DNA of 64,000 bases from SpSt-333 sp964371615 (GTDB lineage: Bacteria; Bacteroidota; Ignavibacteria; UBA10030; UBA8401). Made by a program: the position numbers and the translations under genes. Below are positions 52,110 through 60,152 of the stretch, piece after piece (the stretch's first letter is position 1; every line of letters starts with the position of its first letter). Location of the stretch: NCBI GenBank assembly GCA_964371615.1, contig CAYJMS010000005.1, positions 62,001 through 126,000 on the forward strand, written 5' to 3'. A model generated the notes under the pieces. It made no database searches and was not told the origin of the DNA. It was given only the letters and a program-made list of their open reading frames with translations.

Positions 52110-53783
52110 ATGCCAAACGTTACAGTAACGATCGACGGAATTCAACTCGCAGTCGACAGTAAAAAAACGATCATTGAAGCGGCACGGGAAAATAAGATTT
52201 CCATTCCGCATTTTTGCTGGCATGAAAAGTTGTCGCCTGCCGGCAATTGCCGTATCTGCCTTGTAGAAGTGGAAAAGATGCCCAAACTTGCTATCGCATG
52301 TATGACGCAGGTCGCCGACGGCATGGTTGTCTATACAAAGAATGAACGGGTGATCAATGCCCGCGAAGCGGTCATGGAATTCATCCTAATCAATCATCCG
52401 CTTGACTGTCCGATTTGCGATGAAGCGGGGGAATGTAAACTGCAGGATTATTCCTACAAGTACAGTGCAGGATTCAGCCGTTTTGTCGAGAACAAAGTAC
52501 ACAAACCGAAACGGGTTGATGTCGGTCCGCACGTAATGCTGGATGCTGAGCGGTGCATCATGTGTTCCCGATGCATTCGTTTCTGCGACGAAATTGCCGG
52601 ACAACATCAGCTGCAGTTTATACAACGCGGCGATCGTGTGGAACTCACCACGTTCCCCGGCAAACAGCTGGACAATCCCTATTCGATGAATGTCGTTGAT
52701 ATCTGCCCGGTCGGTGCATTGACCAATAAAGATTTTCGGTTTAAATCCCGTGTATGGGAAATGTCGTTCACCGATACGGTATGCACCGGCTGTGCCCGCG
52801 GTTGCAATATCGAAGTCGGAGTACGAAACAATGAAATTCTTCGCCTGAATCCACGGAAGAACGATGCCGTGAACAGTATATGGATGTGCGATCACGGCCG
52901 GCTGGACACGTGGAAGCATGTGAATGAAGAGACGAGAATAAAAGCGCCGAAGATCAGGAAAGAAGGAAATGTTGTCGCTGTCGGATGGGACGAGGCGATA
53001 GCAAAAGTTGCGTCGGAATTGAAATCGTTCAATGCGTCACAGGTTGCCGTTCTCGGGTCAGCATTTGCGACAAACGAGGATAATTACATTCTGGTGAAAT
53101 TTGCGAAAGAAGTGATCGGCACCCGGAACATCGACTTTGCACGTCATTTCTCGGGAGAGGACGATACAGTATTGATTCGGGCAGATAAGACGCCCAATAC
53201 GGCCGGAGCATTATCGGTCGGAGTGCATCCGCCTGAAGGGGGATTGCATTTCGATCAGATTATAGCCGCCATTAAAGAAGGAAAGATTAAGGCGTTGTAT
53301 TGCCTGGAAGACAACATTGCATCGATTCCCGGCGTGAAAGAAGCGTTGGAAAAGCTGGAATTCTTTGCCGTGCACTCGACCAATCACAACGAAACGACCG
53401 AGTACGCCGATGTCATTCTTGCAGCATCCACCTTTGCGGAGAAGAGCGGTACATGGACAAACTTCCAGCACCGCGTGCAGCGGATCAGACCGGCAGTTGC
53501 GACATTTGAACAGGATCGGGCGCTGGATCAATTTGAAATGAGCCGGTGGGATAAATTTGCAGCGCATAACGATCGGTGGGGCAAAGGACCGCGCCGGGAT
53601 GCACGGCCTTCATGGAAAATTGTAGCAGGTTTAGCCGGTGCAATGGGGACAAAATATAAATACAATTCTGCGGATGAAATTTTCAATGAATTGTCGCACA
53701 AGAACGATAAATTCAAAGGATTATCGTACCTCAAAATCGGTACGTCAGGCGTTCCATTAAATACCACCGCAGTCACCGCGTAA
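52110..53783 (+). CDS. nuoG: NADH-quinone oxidoreductase subunit G
   Basis: 557 residues. An N-terminal 2Fe-2S ferredoxin domain (CWHEKLSPAGNCRICLVEV) is followed by the His-x3-Cys cluster region (HPLDCPICDEAGEC), a 4Fe-4S pair (CIMCSRCIRFC, CPVGALT) and the start of the molybdopterin-oxidoreductase-like domain with CTGCARGCNIEVG. The catalytic-type domain is short compared with E. coli NuoG (about 900 residues), as in many Bacteroidota. It carries electrons through the peripheral arm of complex I. It is followed directly by nuoH and nuoI; nuoE, nuoF and nuoB-D are not in the window. Confidence 0.93.
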   Translation: MPNVTVTIDGIQLAVDSKKTIIEAARENKISIPHFCWHEKLSPAGNCRICLVEVEKMPKLAIACMTQVADGMVVYTKNERVINAREAVMEFILINHPLDCPICDEAGECKLQDYSYKYSAGFSRFVENKVHKPKRVDVGPHVMLDAERCIMCSRCIRFCDEIAGQHQLQFIQRGDRVELTTFPGKQLDNPYSMNVVDICPVGALTNKDFRFKSRVWEMSFTDTVCTGCARGCNIEVGVRNNEILRLNPRKNDAVNSIWMCDHGRLDTWKHVNEETRIKAPKIRKEGNVVAVGWDEAIAKVASELKSFNASQVAVLGSAFATNEDNYILVKFAKEVIGTRNIDFARHFSGEDDTVLIRADKTPNTAGALSVGVHPPEGGLHFDQIIAAIKEGKIKALYCLEDNIASIPGVKEALEKLEFFAVHSTNHNETTEYADVILAASTFAEKSGTWTNFQHRVQRIRPAVATFEQDRALDQFEMSRWDKFAAHNDRWGKGPRRDARPSWKIVAGLAGAMGTKYKYNSADEIFNELSHKNDKFKGLSYLKIGTSGVPLNTTAVTA

Positions 53784-53793
53784 GAGAAAAAGT

Positions 53794-54858
53794 ATGGAAA
53801 TAACTCCGGTTTCAATTGCAATCGAAGCATTGGTCAAAATCGGCCTGGTCCTGGTGGTCATGCTGACCGTTGTTGCGTACCTGGTGCTGGCCGAACGGAA
53901 GGTCAGTGCATTCATACAAAATCGTGTCGGCCCGGATCGCGTCGGACCGTGGGGTCTCTTTCAATCCGTTGCGGATATTGGAAAACTGTTCGTCAAAGAA
54001 GACATTGTACCTGCCGCCGCAAATAAATTCGTCCACTCTCTTGCACCGTTGATCTCACTGGCGGTGGCATTATCGACTTTTGCCGTGGTACCTTTCGGTG
54101 ATACCATTACTCTCACATTCGGCGGTATTGACTATACGTATAAACTATTGATTGCCGATGTCAATGTCGGCATACTGTATCTGCTCGCCTTGACGTCGCT
54201 CGGTGTGTATGGAATCACGCTCAGCGGATGGTCGTCCAACAACAAATATTCACTCCTCGGCGGTCTCCGGGCATCGGCGCAAATGGTCAGTTATGAATTA
54301 TCTATGGGTCTTTCGATTATCGGCGTGCTGTTGATTGCCAACTCACTCAGACTTGACGATATCGTGAGGGCGCAGGGGGGCTATCTCTGGGGCGTTCTTC
54401 CTCAATGGAATATATTCCTGCAGCCGATTGGATTCGTCATTTTTGTGGCAGCATCGTTTGCAGAAACGAACCGCTTACCGTTCGATCTGCCGGAAGCCGA
54501 ACCGGAACTCGTCGGCGGGTATCACACAGAATATACCGGCATGAAATTCGGCGCGTTTTTTCTTGCCGAATATGCCAACATGATAACATCGGCAGCGGTG
54601 ATCGCAACCCTGTATCTTGGCGGTTGGCAATTTCCCTTCATTGAGCATTTCGGTTGGTCGCCTCTGCTCACGAGTCTTGCACAGATCGGGGCCTTTTGCT
54701 TTAAAGTCGGGATGGTTATATTATTCTATATCGTCGTGCGATGGACGATTCCGCGGTTTCGCTATGATCAGTTGATGAATCTGGGCTGGAAGATTTTCAT
54801 TCCGGTTGCATTACTGAACATTCTAGTCACCGGACTTGTTATCTTATTAGTACAATAA
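53794..54858 (+). CDS. nuoH: NADH-quinone oxidoreductase subunit H
   Basis: 354 residues, about eight membrane segments. The signature loops are AERKVSAFIQNRVGPDRVGP, LFVKEDI and FAETNRLPFDLPEAEPELVG, with the conserved acidic residues of the quinone-binding interface, then GGYHTEYTGMKF. It is the membrane subunit at the junction of the peripheral and membrane arms. It lies 10 bases after nuoG and 10 before nuoI, so the three are one unit. Confidence 0.97.
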   Translation: MEITPVSIAIEALVKIGLVLVVMLTVVAYLVLAERKVSAFIQNRVGPDRVGPWGLFQSVADIGKLFVKEDIVPAAANKFVHSLAPLISLAVALSTFAVVPFGDTITLTFGGIDYTYKLLIADVNVGILYLLALTSLGVYGITLSGWSSNNKYSLLGGLRASAQMVSYELSMGLSIIGVLLIANSLRLDDIVRAQGGYLWGVLPQWNIFLQPIGFVIFVAASFAETNRLPFDLPEAEPELVGGYHTEYTGMKFGAFFLAEYANMITSAAVIATLYLGGWQFPFIEHFGWSPLLTSLAQIGAFCFKVGMVILFYIVVRWTIPRFRYDQLMNLGWKIFIPVALLNILVTGLVILLVQ

Positions 54859-54868
54859 TGAAGAGCGT

Positions 54869-55384
54869 ATGAGCAACGATAAATTTCTGGAAAAGAGTGA
54901 AGAAATTCGGACGAAAGATCTGACATTTCTTCAACGTTTGTATTTCCCTGAAATCCTAAAAGGTATGACCGTTACGATCGCTGAGATGTTTAAGCCGAGC
55001 GTGACGTACCGTTATCCCGAAGAACGATTTGAACCGGCATCGTCATTCCGCGGCCGGCCGGTATTAGTCCATGAAAACGGAACGGAACGATGCGTCGCCT
55101 GCGGATTGTGCAGCAGAGTGTGTCCCGCTCTGGCTATCGAAGTGCAAGCGGCTGAAACCGAACTCGATAAGGAACGTTATCCTGAAAAGTTCGAGATAAA
55201 CATGACGCGCTGCATTTTCTGCGGATTCTGCGAAGAGGTCTGTCCGGAAGAGGCGATTATCATGAGTAATGAATATGAATTGGCATTTACCAGCCAGGAA
55301 GAATCCATCTTCGGCAAAGACAAACTTCTCAAGTCGGTCGAAGAGATGAAACCGCGACTGGATTTCCTAAGGAAACTTCGATAG
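54869..55384 (+). CDS. nuoI: NADH-quinone oxidoreductase subunit I
   Basis: 171 residues with two 4Fe-4S motifs, CVACGLCSRVCP and CIFCGFCEEVCP. They carry clusters N6a and N6b close to the quinone site. The N-terminal helix region includes FLQRLYFPEILKGMTVT. It is last in the nuoGHI unit, 24 bases before a strong terminator. The presence of only three complex I genes here means the remaining subunits must be encoded elsewhere. Confidence 0.97.
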   Translation: MSNDKFLEKSEEIRTKDLTFLQRLYFPEILKGMTVTIAEMFKPSVTYRYPEERFEPASSFRGRPVLVHENGTERCVACGLCSRVCPALAIEVQAAETELDKERYPEKFEINMTRCIFCGFCEEVCPEEAIIMSNEYELAFTSQEESIFGKDKLLKSVEEMKPRLDFLRKLR

Positions 55385-55407
55385 AATAAAAATTTCTCTC
55401 AACATTC

Positions 55408-55450
55408 CAATGCGCCCGATACGGAAGTATTCGGCGCATTGTTGTTTTTA
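55408..55450 (+). terminator. Intrinsic terminator of nuoGHI
   Basis: CAATGCGCC and GGCGCATTG arms, 16-base loop with partial extra pairing, followed by TTGTTTTT. Confidence 0.9.
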
Positions 55451-55463
55451 AACGGATCTATGA

Positions 55464-55492
55464 TTGTGTGGATAGACATCAACCATTATTAT
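55464..55492 (+). promoter_or_regulatory. Candidate promoter of the YifB-like gene
   Basis: TTGTGT, 17 bases, TATTAT. The leader would be only a few bases long. Confidence 0.35.
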
Positions 55493-55503
55493 GGATGAAT
55501 GAT

Positions 55504-57045
55504 ATGCTTACAACGATATATTCTGCCGCCACCTACGGTATCAACGCCTATCTCATTGAGATAGAAACGAACATCGAGAATACGGTACCGAATTTTTTTA
55601 TGGTCGGATTACCGGATAATGCCGTGAAAGAAAGCAGAGAACGTGTTGCGTCCGCATTGAAAAACTCCGGTTTTGTATACCCAAATAAAAGAATCACCAT
55701 TAATCTTGCTCCTGCGGACATAAAGAAGGAAGGATCATCGTACGATTTACCGTTGGCGATCGGTATGCTTGCCTCGAGCGGTCAACTCAGCACCGATCTC
55801 TTACAGGATTTTGTTATTCTCGGAGAACTTTCACTTGACGGCGCATTGCGCCCGATTCATGGTTGTTTACCTATCGCGGTTGAAATGAAAAGAAAGGGGA
55901 TACGGGGAGTGATTCTGCCGGAAAAAAATGCCAGGGAGGCGGCCATGGTTGAAGGGATTGACGTCTTCGGAGTAACTATGCTCTCCGATGCTGTGGAACT
56001 GCTCGAAGGGCGGAGTTCGATTGAACCGCTCCGGATGAACCGGAAGGAGATATTTTCATCCGATCAAAAATATTACGCCGATTTTTCCGATGTGAAGGGA
56101 CAGGAAAACGTCAAGCGTGCTCTGGAAGTGGCAGCAGCTGGCGGTCACAACATTATCATGATCGGTCCTCCCGGTTCAGGAAAGACTATGCTGGCACGAC
56201 GTCTCCCGGGAATACTCCCTCCGCTGACATTCGAAGAGAGTATTGAAACCACAAAGATCCATTCCGTTGCCGGTACATTGCCGCCGGGATCGGCATTGGT
56301 AGCGCAACGTCCGTTCCGTTCCCCTCATCATACCATCTCCGATTCGGCGCTGGTCGGTGGGGGCACTATTCCCCGGCCGGGCGAGATTTCATTATCGCAT
56401 CATGGTGTATTATTTCTGGATGAGCTTCCTGAATTTGCGCGCAATGTTCTCGAAGTGATGCGTCAGCCGCTGGAGGATGGCAGGGTGACGATCAGCCGAT
56501 CCAAAATGTCGGTTGATTTTCCCGCAAATTTTATGCTGGTCTGTGCCATGAATCCATGCCCGTGCGGCAACTTCGGAAACCCGAATTCTGAATGTACCTG
56601 TACGCCAATGCAGATCCAAAAATACATGGGAAAGATTTCCGGTCCGCTGTTCGACCGGATTGATATTCACATCGAAGTACCGGCGGTGAAAGTGGCGGAA
56701 TTGTCACAGAAGAAACCGGGGGAACTTTCATCGCTTGTTCGCGAGCGTGTTACTGCCGCACGGGAGATTCAATTAGAGCGATTTTCACAACGACATAAGA
56801 CGATCTTCTCCAATGCCGGAATGACATCCAAAGAGATACGGGAATATTGCCGTATCGATTCTGCAGGAGAGGAACTGCTCAAAATAGCGATGACTAAACT
56901 CGGATTATCTGCGCGAGCCTATGACAGAATTCTTAAAGTCTCCAGAACGATCGCCGATCTTTCCCGGAGCAACGATATCTGCCCGGAACATCTGAGTGAG
57001 GCAATCCAATACCGCACGCTGGATAGAAATCTTTGGATGAGTTAG
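55504..57045 (+). CDS. YifB/ComM-like Mg-chelatase-type AAA+ ATPase
   Basis: 513 residues from the ATG opening MLTTIYSAATYGINAYLIEIE; a GTG and an ATG further upstream are in frame but less likely. An N-terminal Lon-protease-like domain (FVILGELSLDGALRPIHG) is followed by a Mg-chelatase-type AAA+ core with Walker A GPPGSGKTMLARRLPG and sensor/arginine elements, RPGEISLSHHGVLFLDELPEF and FMLVCAMNPCPCGNFG, and a C-terminal YifB helical domain. The family includes ComM, a branch-migration helicase used in natural transformation. It is not a chlorophyll-pathway chelatase. Confidence 0.93.
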   Translation: MLTTIYSAATYGINAYLIEIETNIENTVPNFFMVGLPDNAVKESRERVASALKNSGFVYPNKRITINLAPADIKKEGSSYDLPLAIGMLASSGQLSTDLLQDFVILGELSLDGALRPIHGCLPIAVEMKRKGIRGVILPEKNAREAAMVEGIDVFGVTMLSDAVELLEGRSSIEPLRMNRKEIFSSDQKYYADFSDVKGQENVKRALEVAAAGGHNIIMIGPPGSGKTMLARRLPGILPPLTFEESIETTKIHSVAGTLPPGSALVAQRPFRSPHHTISDSALVGGGTIPRPGEISLSHHGVLFLDELPEFARNVLEVMRQPLEDGRVTISRSKMSVDFPANFMLVCAMNPCPCGNFGNPNSECTCTPMQIQKYMGKISGPLFDRIDIHIEVPAVKVAELSQKKPGELSSLVRERVTAAREIQLERFSQRHKTIFSNAGMTSKEIREYCRIDSAGEELLKIAMTKLGLSARAYDRILKVSRTIADLSRSNDICPEHLSEAIQYRTLDRNLWMS

Positions 57046-57052
57046 GCATGTC

Positions 57053-57081
57053 TTGACAAGTGGACCGTAATATCTTATATT
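57053..57081 (+). promoter_or_regulatory. Promoter of the SAM-riboswitch/metY-metX unit
   Basis: TTGACA, 17 bases, TATATT; start site near 57088, just upstream of the riboswitch. Confidence 0.8.
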
Positions 57082-57105
57082 AAAATAGTTCTTTATCATA
57101 ATTTA

Positions 57106-57219
57106 CTTTCATCAAGAGTGGACGAGGGACTGACCCGACGACTCCACAGCAACCGGTACCGATCACCCTCGGCATGTCAGGTGCTAAATTCAGAATCCCG
57201 ATTCGGGAGAAGATGAACG
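57106..57219 (+). promoter_or_regulatory. SAM-I riboswitch (S-box)
   Basis: The P1 strands TTCATC and GATGAA enclose the core: AAGAG, GAGGGACTGACCCGACGA, CAGCAACC, and CATGTCAGGTGCTAAATTC. These are the conserved S-box elements, including the kink-turn bases and the GGTGCTAA stretch. It binds S-adenosylmethionine. It sits directly before a methionine-pathway gene pair and is followed by a terminator, so high SAM should switch off the genes by early termination. Confidence 0.93.
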
Positions 57220-57241
57220 AAAAATAGTGCCGCCACAAACG

Positions 57242-57281
57242 ACCTTTTTTAGTTTATCTTCTAAAAAAGGTTTTTCGTTTT
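57242..57281 (+). terminator. Expression-platform terminator of the riboswitch
   Basis: ACCTTTTTTAG and CTAAAAAAGGT arms, eight-base loop, followed by TTTTCGTTTT, 22 bases after the riboswitch core. Confidence 0.85.
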
Positions 57282-57294
57282 AAACAAGTCTAAA

Positions 57295-57327
57295 ACCAAT
57301 CCGATTGCTCACAGCTATCGGATTGGT
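57295..57327 (+). promoter_or_regulatory. Second hairpin in the metY leader
   Basis: ACCAATCCGAT and ATCGGATTGGT, perfect 11-base arms, 11-base loop, no T tract. It ends 10 bases before a small upstream ORF, so it may control access to it. Confidence 0.6.
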
Positions 57328-57337
57328 GAAAACAACA

Positions 57338-57436
57338 ATGCACCCTAATTCAAATCTACATCTTTTCTACGCTTGCCGGCCCGTTATGGAGCACCTCTCT
57401 CCGTATTTCGACGGGAATTTCCTCTGTTGTCGCTGA
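57338..57436 (+). CDS. Possible 32-residue leader peptide upstream of metY
   Basis: ATG eight bases after a GGTGA site. The peptide begins MHPNSNLHLFYACRPVMEHL and ends GNFLCCR, with three Cys and two Met. The lack of in-frame stops over 32 codons and its place between the riboswitch and metY make a regulatory upstream ORF plausible. I cannot confirm that it is conserved. Confidence 0.4.
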   Translation: MHPNSNLHLFYACRPVMEHLSPYFDGNFLCCR

Positions 57437-57509
57437 TCATATTCACATCATTCTCATCGTAAAGAAATCGAAATACGATTTTGCACTACTTCTTTTTATC
57501 GAAAGGAAT

Positions 57510-58856
57510 ATGACCATGTCAACCAACGGAAAACAACGTCATTATCGGTTTGAAACGTTACAATTGCATGCTGGACAACAGCCGGATCCGACGACAAAAT
57601 CCCGCGCTGTCCCTATTTATCAAACAACATCATACAACTTTAACAATGCTGAACATGCCGCCAATTTATTCGGTTTAAAGGAATTCGGCAATATTTATAC
57701 TCGAATCATGAATCCGACGACCGATGTGTTCGAACAGCGCATTGCCGCGTTGGAAGGCGGTGTGGGAGCTCTTGCCACAGCATCAGGCCAATCGGCCCAG
57801 TTTCTTGCCATTACAAATATTGTTCAGGCAGGGGAGAACATCATTTCCACCAGTAATTTGTACGGAGGAACATATAATCAGTTCAAGGTTACGTTTCCCA
57901 GACTCGGCATCACGGTAAAATTTGTCGATGGGGACGATCCCGAAGAATTCGCAAAGCTCATCGATGATAATACCAGGGCGATCTACGTTGAATCGATCGG
58001 GAATCCGCGATTGAATGTGCCGGACTTTGAAGCGATCGCTGCAGTCGCCCATGATAACGGTATTCCGCTAATAGTCGATAATACATTCGGCGCCGGAGGG
58101 TATCTCATACGGCCGTTCGATCACGGAGCTGATATCATCACTCACTCCGCAACGAAGTGGATCGGCGGTCACGGTACCAGTATCGGCGGCGTTATTGTCG
58201 ATTCCGGCAAGTTCAATTGGGCGAATGGGAAATTTCCGATCTTCACGGAGCCGAGCCCCGGATACCACGGCCTGAAATTTTGGGATGTCTTTGGTGCATC
58301 CGGACCATTCGGCAACATCGCATACATTATTCGTGCGCGTGTTGAGGGTCTGCGGGATATAGGCCCTGCCTTGTCGCCGTTTAACTCGTTTCTGTTGTTG
58401 CAGGGACTCGAAACACTTTCATTGCGGATAGAACGCCACAATCAGAATGCTCAAAAACTTGCACTGTGGCTGAAAAACCATCCGCTGGTCGAATGGGTTT
58501 CGTATCCCGGATTACAGGAGCATCCATCGCATCATTTAGCAAAGAAATATTTCCGTAATGGATTGTTCGGTTCAATTCTCGCCTTCGGAATAAAAGGTGG
58601 CGCAGACGCGGGGAAAACGTTCATCAATAATGTTAAACTCTCAAGCCTGCTCGCCAATGTCGGTGATGCAAAGACATTGGTCATTCACCCTGCTTCCACG
58701 ACGCACGAACAGTTGTCCGCTGAAGATCAATTGTCTTCCGGCGTAACACCGGATCTCGTGAGAGTGTCGGTCGGGATCGAACACATTGAAGATATCATCG
58801 AAGATTTCGATGAGTCATTGCGGATTGTTGCATCATCCGTACTCGTTGGAAAATAA
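57510..58856 (+). CDS. metY: O-acetylhomoserine sulfhydrylase (Cys/Met metabolism PLP enzyme)
   Basis: 448 residues. The fold type I PLP motif HSATKWIGGHGTSIGG has the Schiff-base lysine at 216. The N-terminal FETLQLHAGQQPDPTTKSRAVPIYQTTSY and length are typical of the O-acetylhomoserine aminocarboxypropyltransferase branch rather than cystathionine gamma-synthase (about 390 residues). It makes homocysteine from O-acetylhomoserine and sulfide. AAAGGAA precedes the ATG; an ATG two codons later has a better-spaced site. The 5' leader of about 420 bases carries the SAM-I riboswitch, terminator, hairpin and small ORF. metX follows, giving the substrate. Confidence 0.95.
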   Translation: MTMSTNGKQRHYRFETLQLHAGQQPDPTTKSRAVPIYQTTSYNFNNAEHAANLFGLKEFGNIYTRIMNPTTDVFEQRIAALEGGVGALATASGQSAQFLAITNIVQAGENIISTSNLYGGTYNQFKVTFPRLGITVKFVDGDDPEEFAKLIDDNTRAIYVESIGNPRLNVPDFEAIAAVAHDNGIPLIVDNTFGAGGYLIRPFDHGADIITHSATKWIGGHGTSIGGVIVDSGKFNWANGKFPIFTEPSPGYHGLKFWDVFGASGPFGNIAYIIRARVEGLRDIGPALSPFNSFLLLQGLETLSLRIERHNQNAQKLALWLKNHPLVEWVSYPGLQEHPSHHLAKKYFRNGLFGSILAFGIKGGADAGKTFINNVKLSSLLANVGDAKTLVIHPASTTHEQLSAEDQLSSGVTPDLVRVSVGIEHIEDIIEDFDESLRIVASSVLVGK

Positions 58857-58928
58857 TCCATTGATTATCGAATGCAGTAATACGCACATCGGAATCATCT
58901 CTCTGATTTGCGTATATTTATACTACTT

Positions 58929-60053
58929 ATGAAGCCACTAACTTCTACAGATAATAGCGTTACCACACAATCGGTGACATTATTCGACAATGCCAATCCA
59001 TTGGTGATGGATGTCGGTGTATCGCTTTCACCGGTGGTCGTTGCATTTGAAACCTACGGAACATTAAATGCGGATGGGACGAATGCTATCCTGGTCTGCC
59101 ATGCATTGACCGGCAGTGCACATGCAGCGGGATATTCGTCCGACGATCCGAAATCCATAGGCTGGTGGAATTCATTTATCGGAATCAGAAAACCGCTTGA
59201 TACATCGAAATATTTTGTCATTTGTTCGAATATATTGGGTGGTTGTTACGGTACAACAGGACCGGTGTCATTAAATCCACACACCGGGAAAAAATACGGA
59301 ATTACATTTCCTCAGATGACCGTTCGTGATTTGGTTCGCGTACAGAAAGCGTTGCTGGATTATTTAAACGTACATCAGTTGCGCACTGTCATCGGAGGGT
59401 CGCTCGGTGGAATGCAGGTGTTAGAATGGGCATTGATGTATCCGAAGCTGGTTGAATCTATCATACCAATCGCGACGTCAGCACAACATTCGGCGTGGAG
59501 TATCGGATTTAACGACCTCGGGCGGCAGGCTATAATGAACGATCCCGATTGGCGAAATGGTGAATACTACGAATACGGTCAACCGAAGAAAGGATTATCT
59601 CTTGCCCGGCAAATTGCAATGATTTCATATCGCAGCGAAAGAGAATTCGCAGAACGTTTTGGTCGTGATAAGAGGCTGGTCGAGGGGAGCGATATTCCGG
59701 GACACAGTAGTGAAAAAAATCTTTATGAGGTCGAAAGTTATTTGCGGTATCAAGGGAAGAAACTTGTCGATCGCTTTGATGCAAATACGTATCTGAAAAT
59801 ATCACGGACAATGGACCTCCACGACGTGACGATCGACAGAGGTACGCTCGACGAGGTGCTCGGATCGATCACCATGCCGGTGTTAAATATTGGCATCGAT
59901 TCCGATATACTCTATCCGGCTGTTGAGCAGAAGGAAATTGCACGGAGAATTCCCGGTTCCACATATCGTGAAATCAGAACGCCGTATGGACATGATGCTT
60001 TTCTCATAGAATACGAGCAAATGGAGAGGTTCGTAACAGAATTTCTTCAGTGA
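58929..60053 (+). CDS. metX: Homoserine O-acetyltransferase
   Basis: 374 residues from the ATG; a TTG 21 bases upstream is in frame. It has an alpha/beta-hydrolase fold with the nucleophile elbow GGSLGGMQVLEWA, the N-terminal VAFETYGTLNADGTNAILVCHALTGSAHA, and a C-terminal HDAFLIEY with the catalytic His. This matches MetX. It acetylates homoserine with acetyl-CoA, supplying the substrate for the metY product just upstream; both should share SAM-riboswitch control. A TATATT box 10 bases before the ATG lacks a good -35. A strong terminator follows. Confidence 0.95.
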   Translation: MKPLTSTDNSVTTQSVTLFDNANPLVMDVGVSLSPVVVAFETYGTLNADGTNAILVCHALTGSAHAAGYSSDDPKSIGWWNSFIGIRKPLDTSKYFVICSNILGGCYGTTGPVSLNPHTGKKYGITFPQMTVRDLVRVQKALLDYLNVHQLRTVIGGSLGGMQVLEWALMYPKLVESIIPIATSAQHSAWSIGFNDLGRQAIMNDPDWRNGEYYEYGQPKKGLSLARQIAMISYRSEREFAERFGRDKRLVEGSDIPGHSSEKNLYEVESYLRYQGKKLVDRFDANTYLKISRTMDLHDVTIDRGTLDEVLGSITMPVLNIGIDSDILYPAVEQKEIARRIPGSTYREIRTPYGHDAFLIEYEQMERFVTEFLQ

Positions 60054-60080
60054 ACAGTATCATTCCACTGTTTCATCACC

Positions 60081-60105
60081 ATCCCGCTTCGGCGGGATTT
60101 TTTTT
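60081..60105 (+). terminator. Intrinsic terminator of metY-metX
   Basis: ATCCCGC, TTCG tetraloop, GCGGGAT, then a T tract. Confidence 0.93.
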
Positions 60106-60152
60106 GTGCCTATTATTTCATATTTTGTTGTCAGAAAGTGAGAATATACTGG

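Noticed and set aside
55504..57045. Magnesium chelatase of chlorophyll synthesis
   Set aside because: The N-terminal Lon-like domain and C-terminal YifB domain place it in the YifB/ComM family; no pigment genes are nearby.
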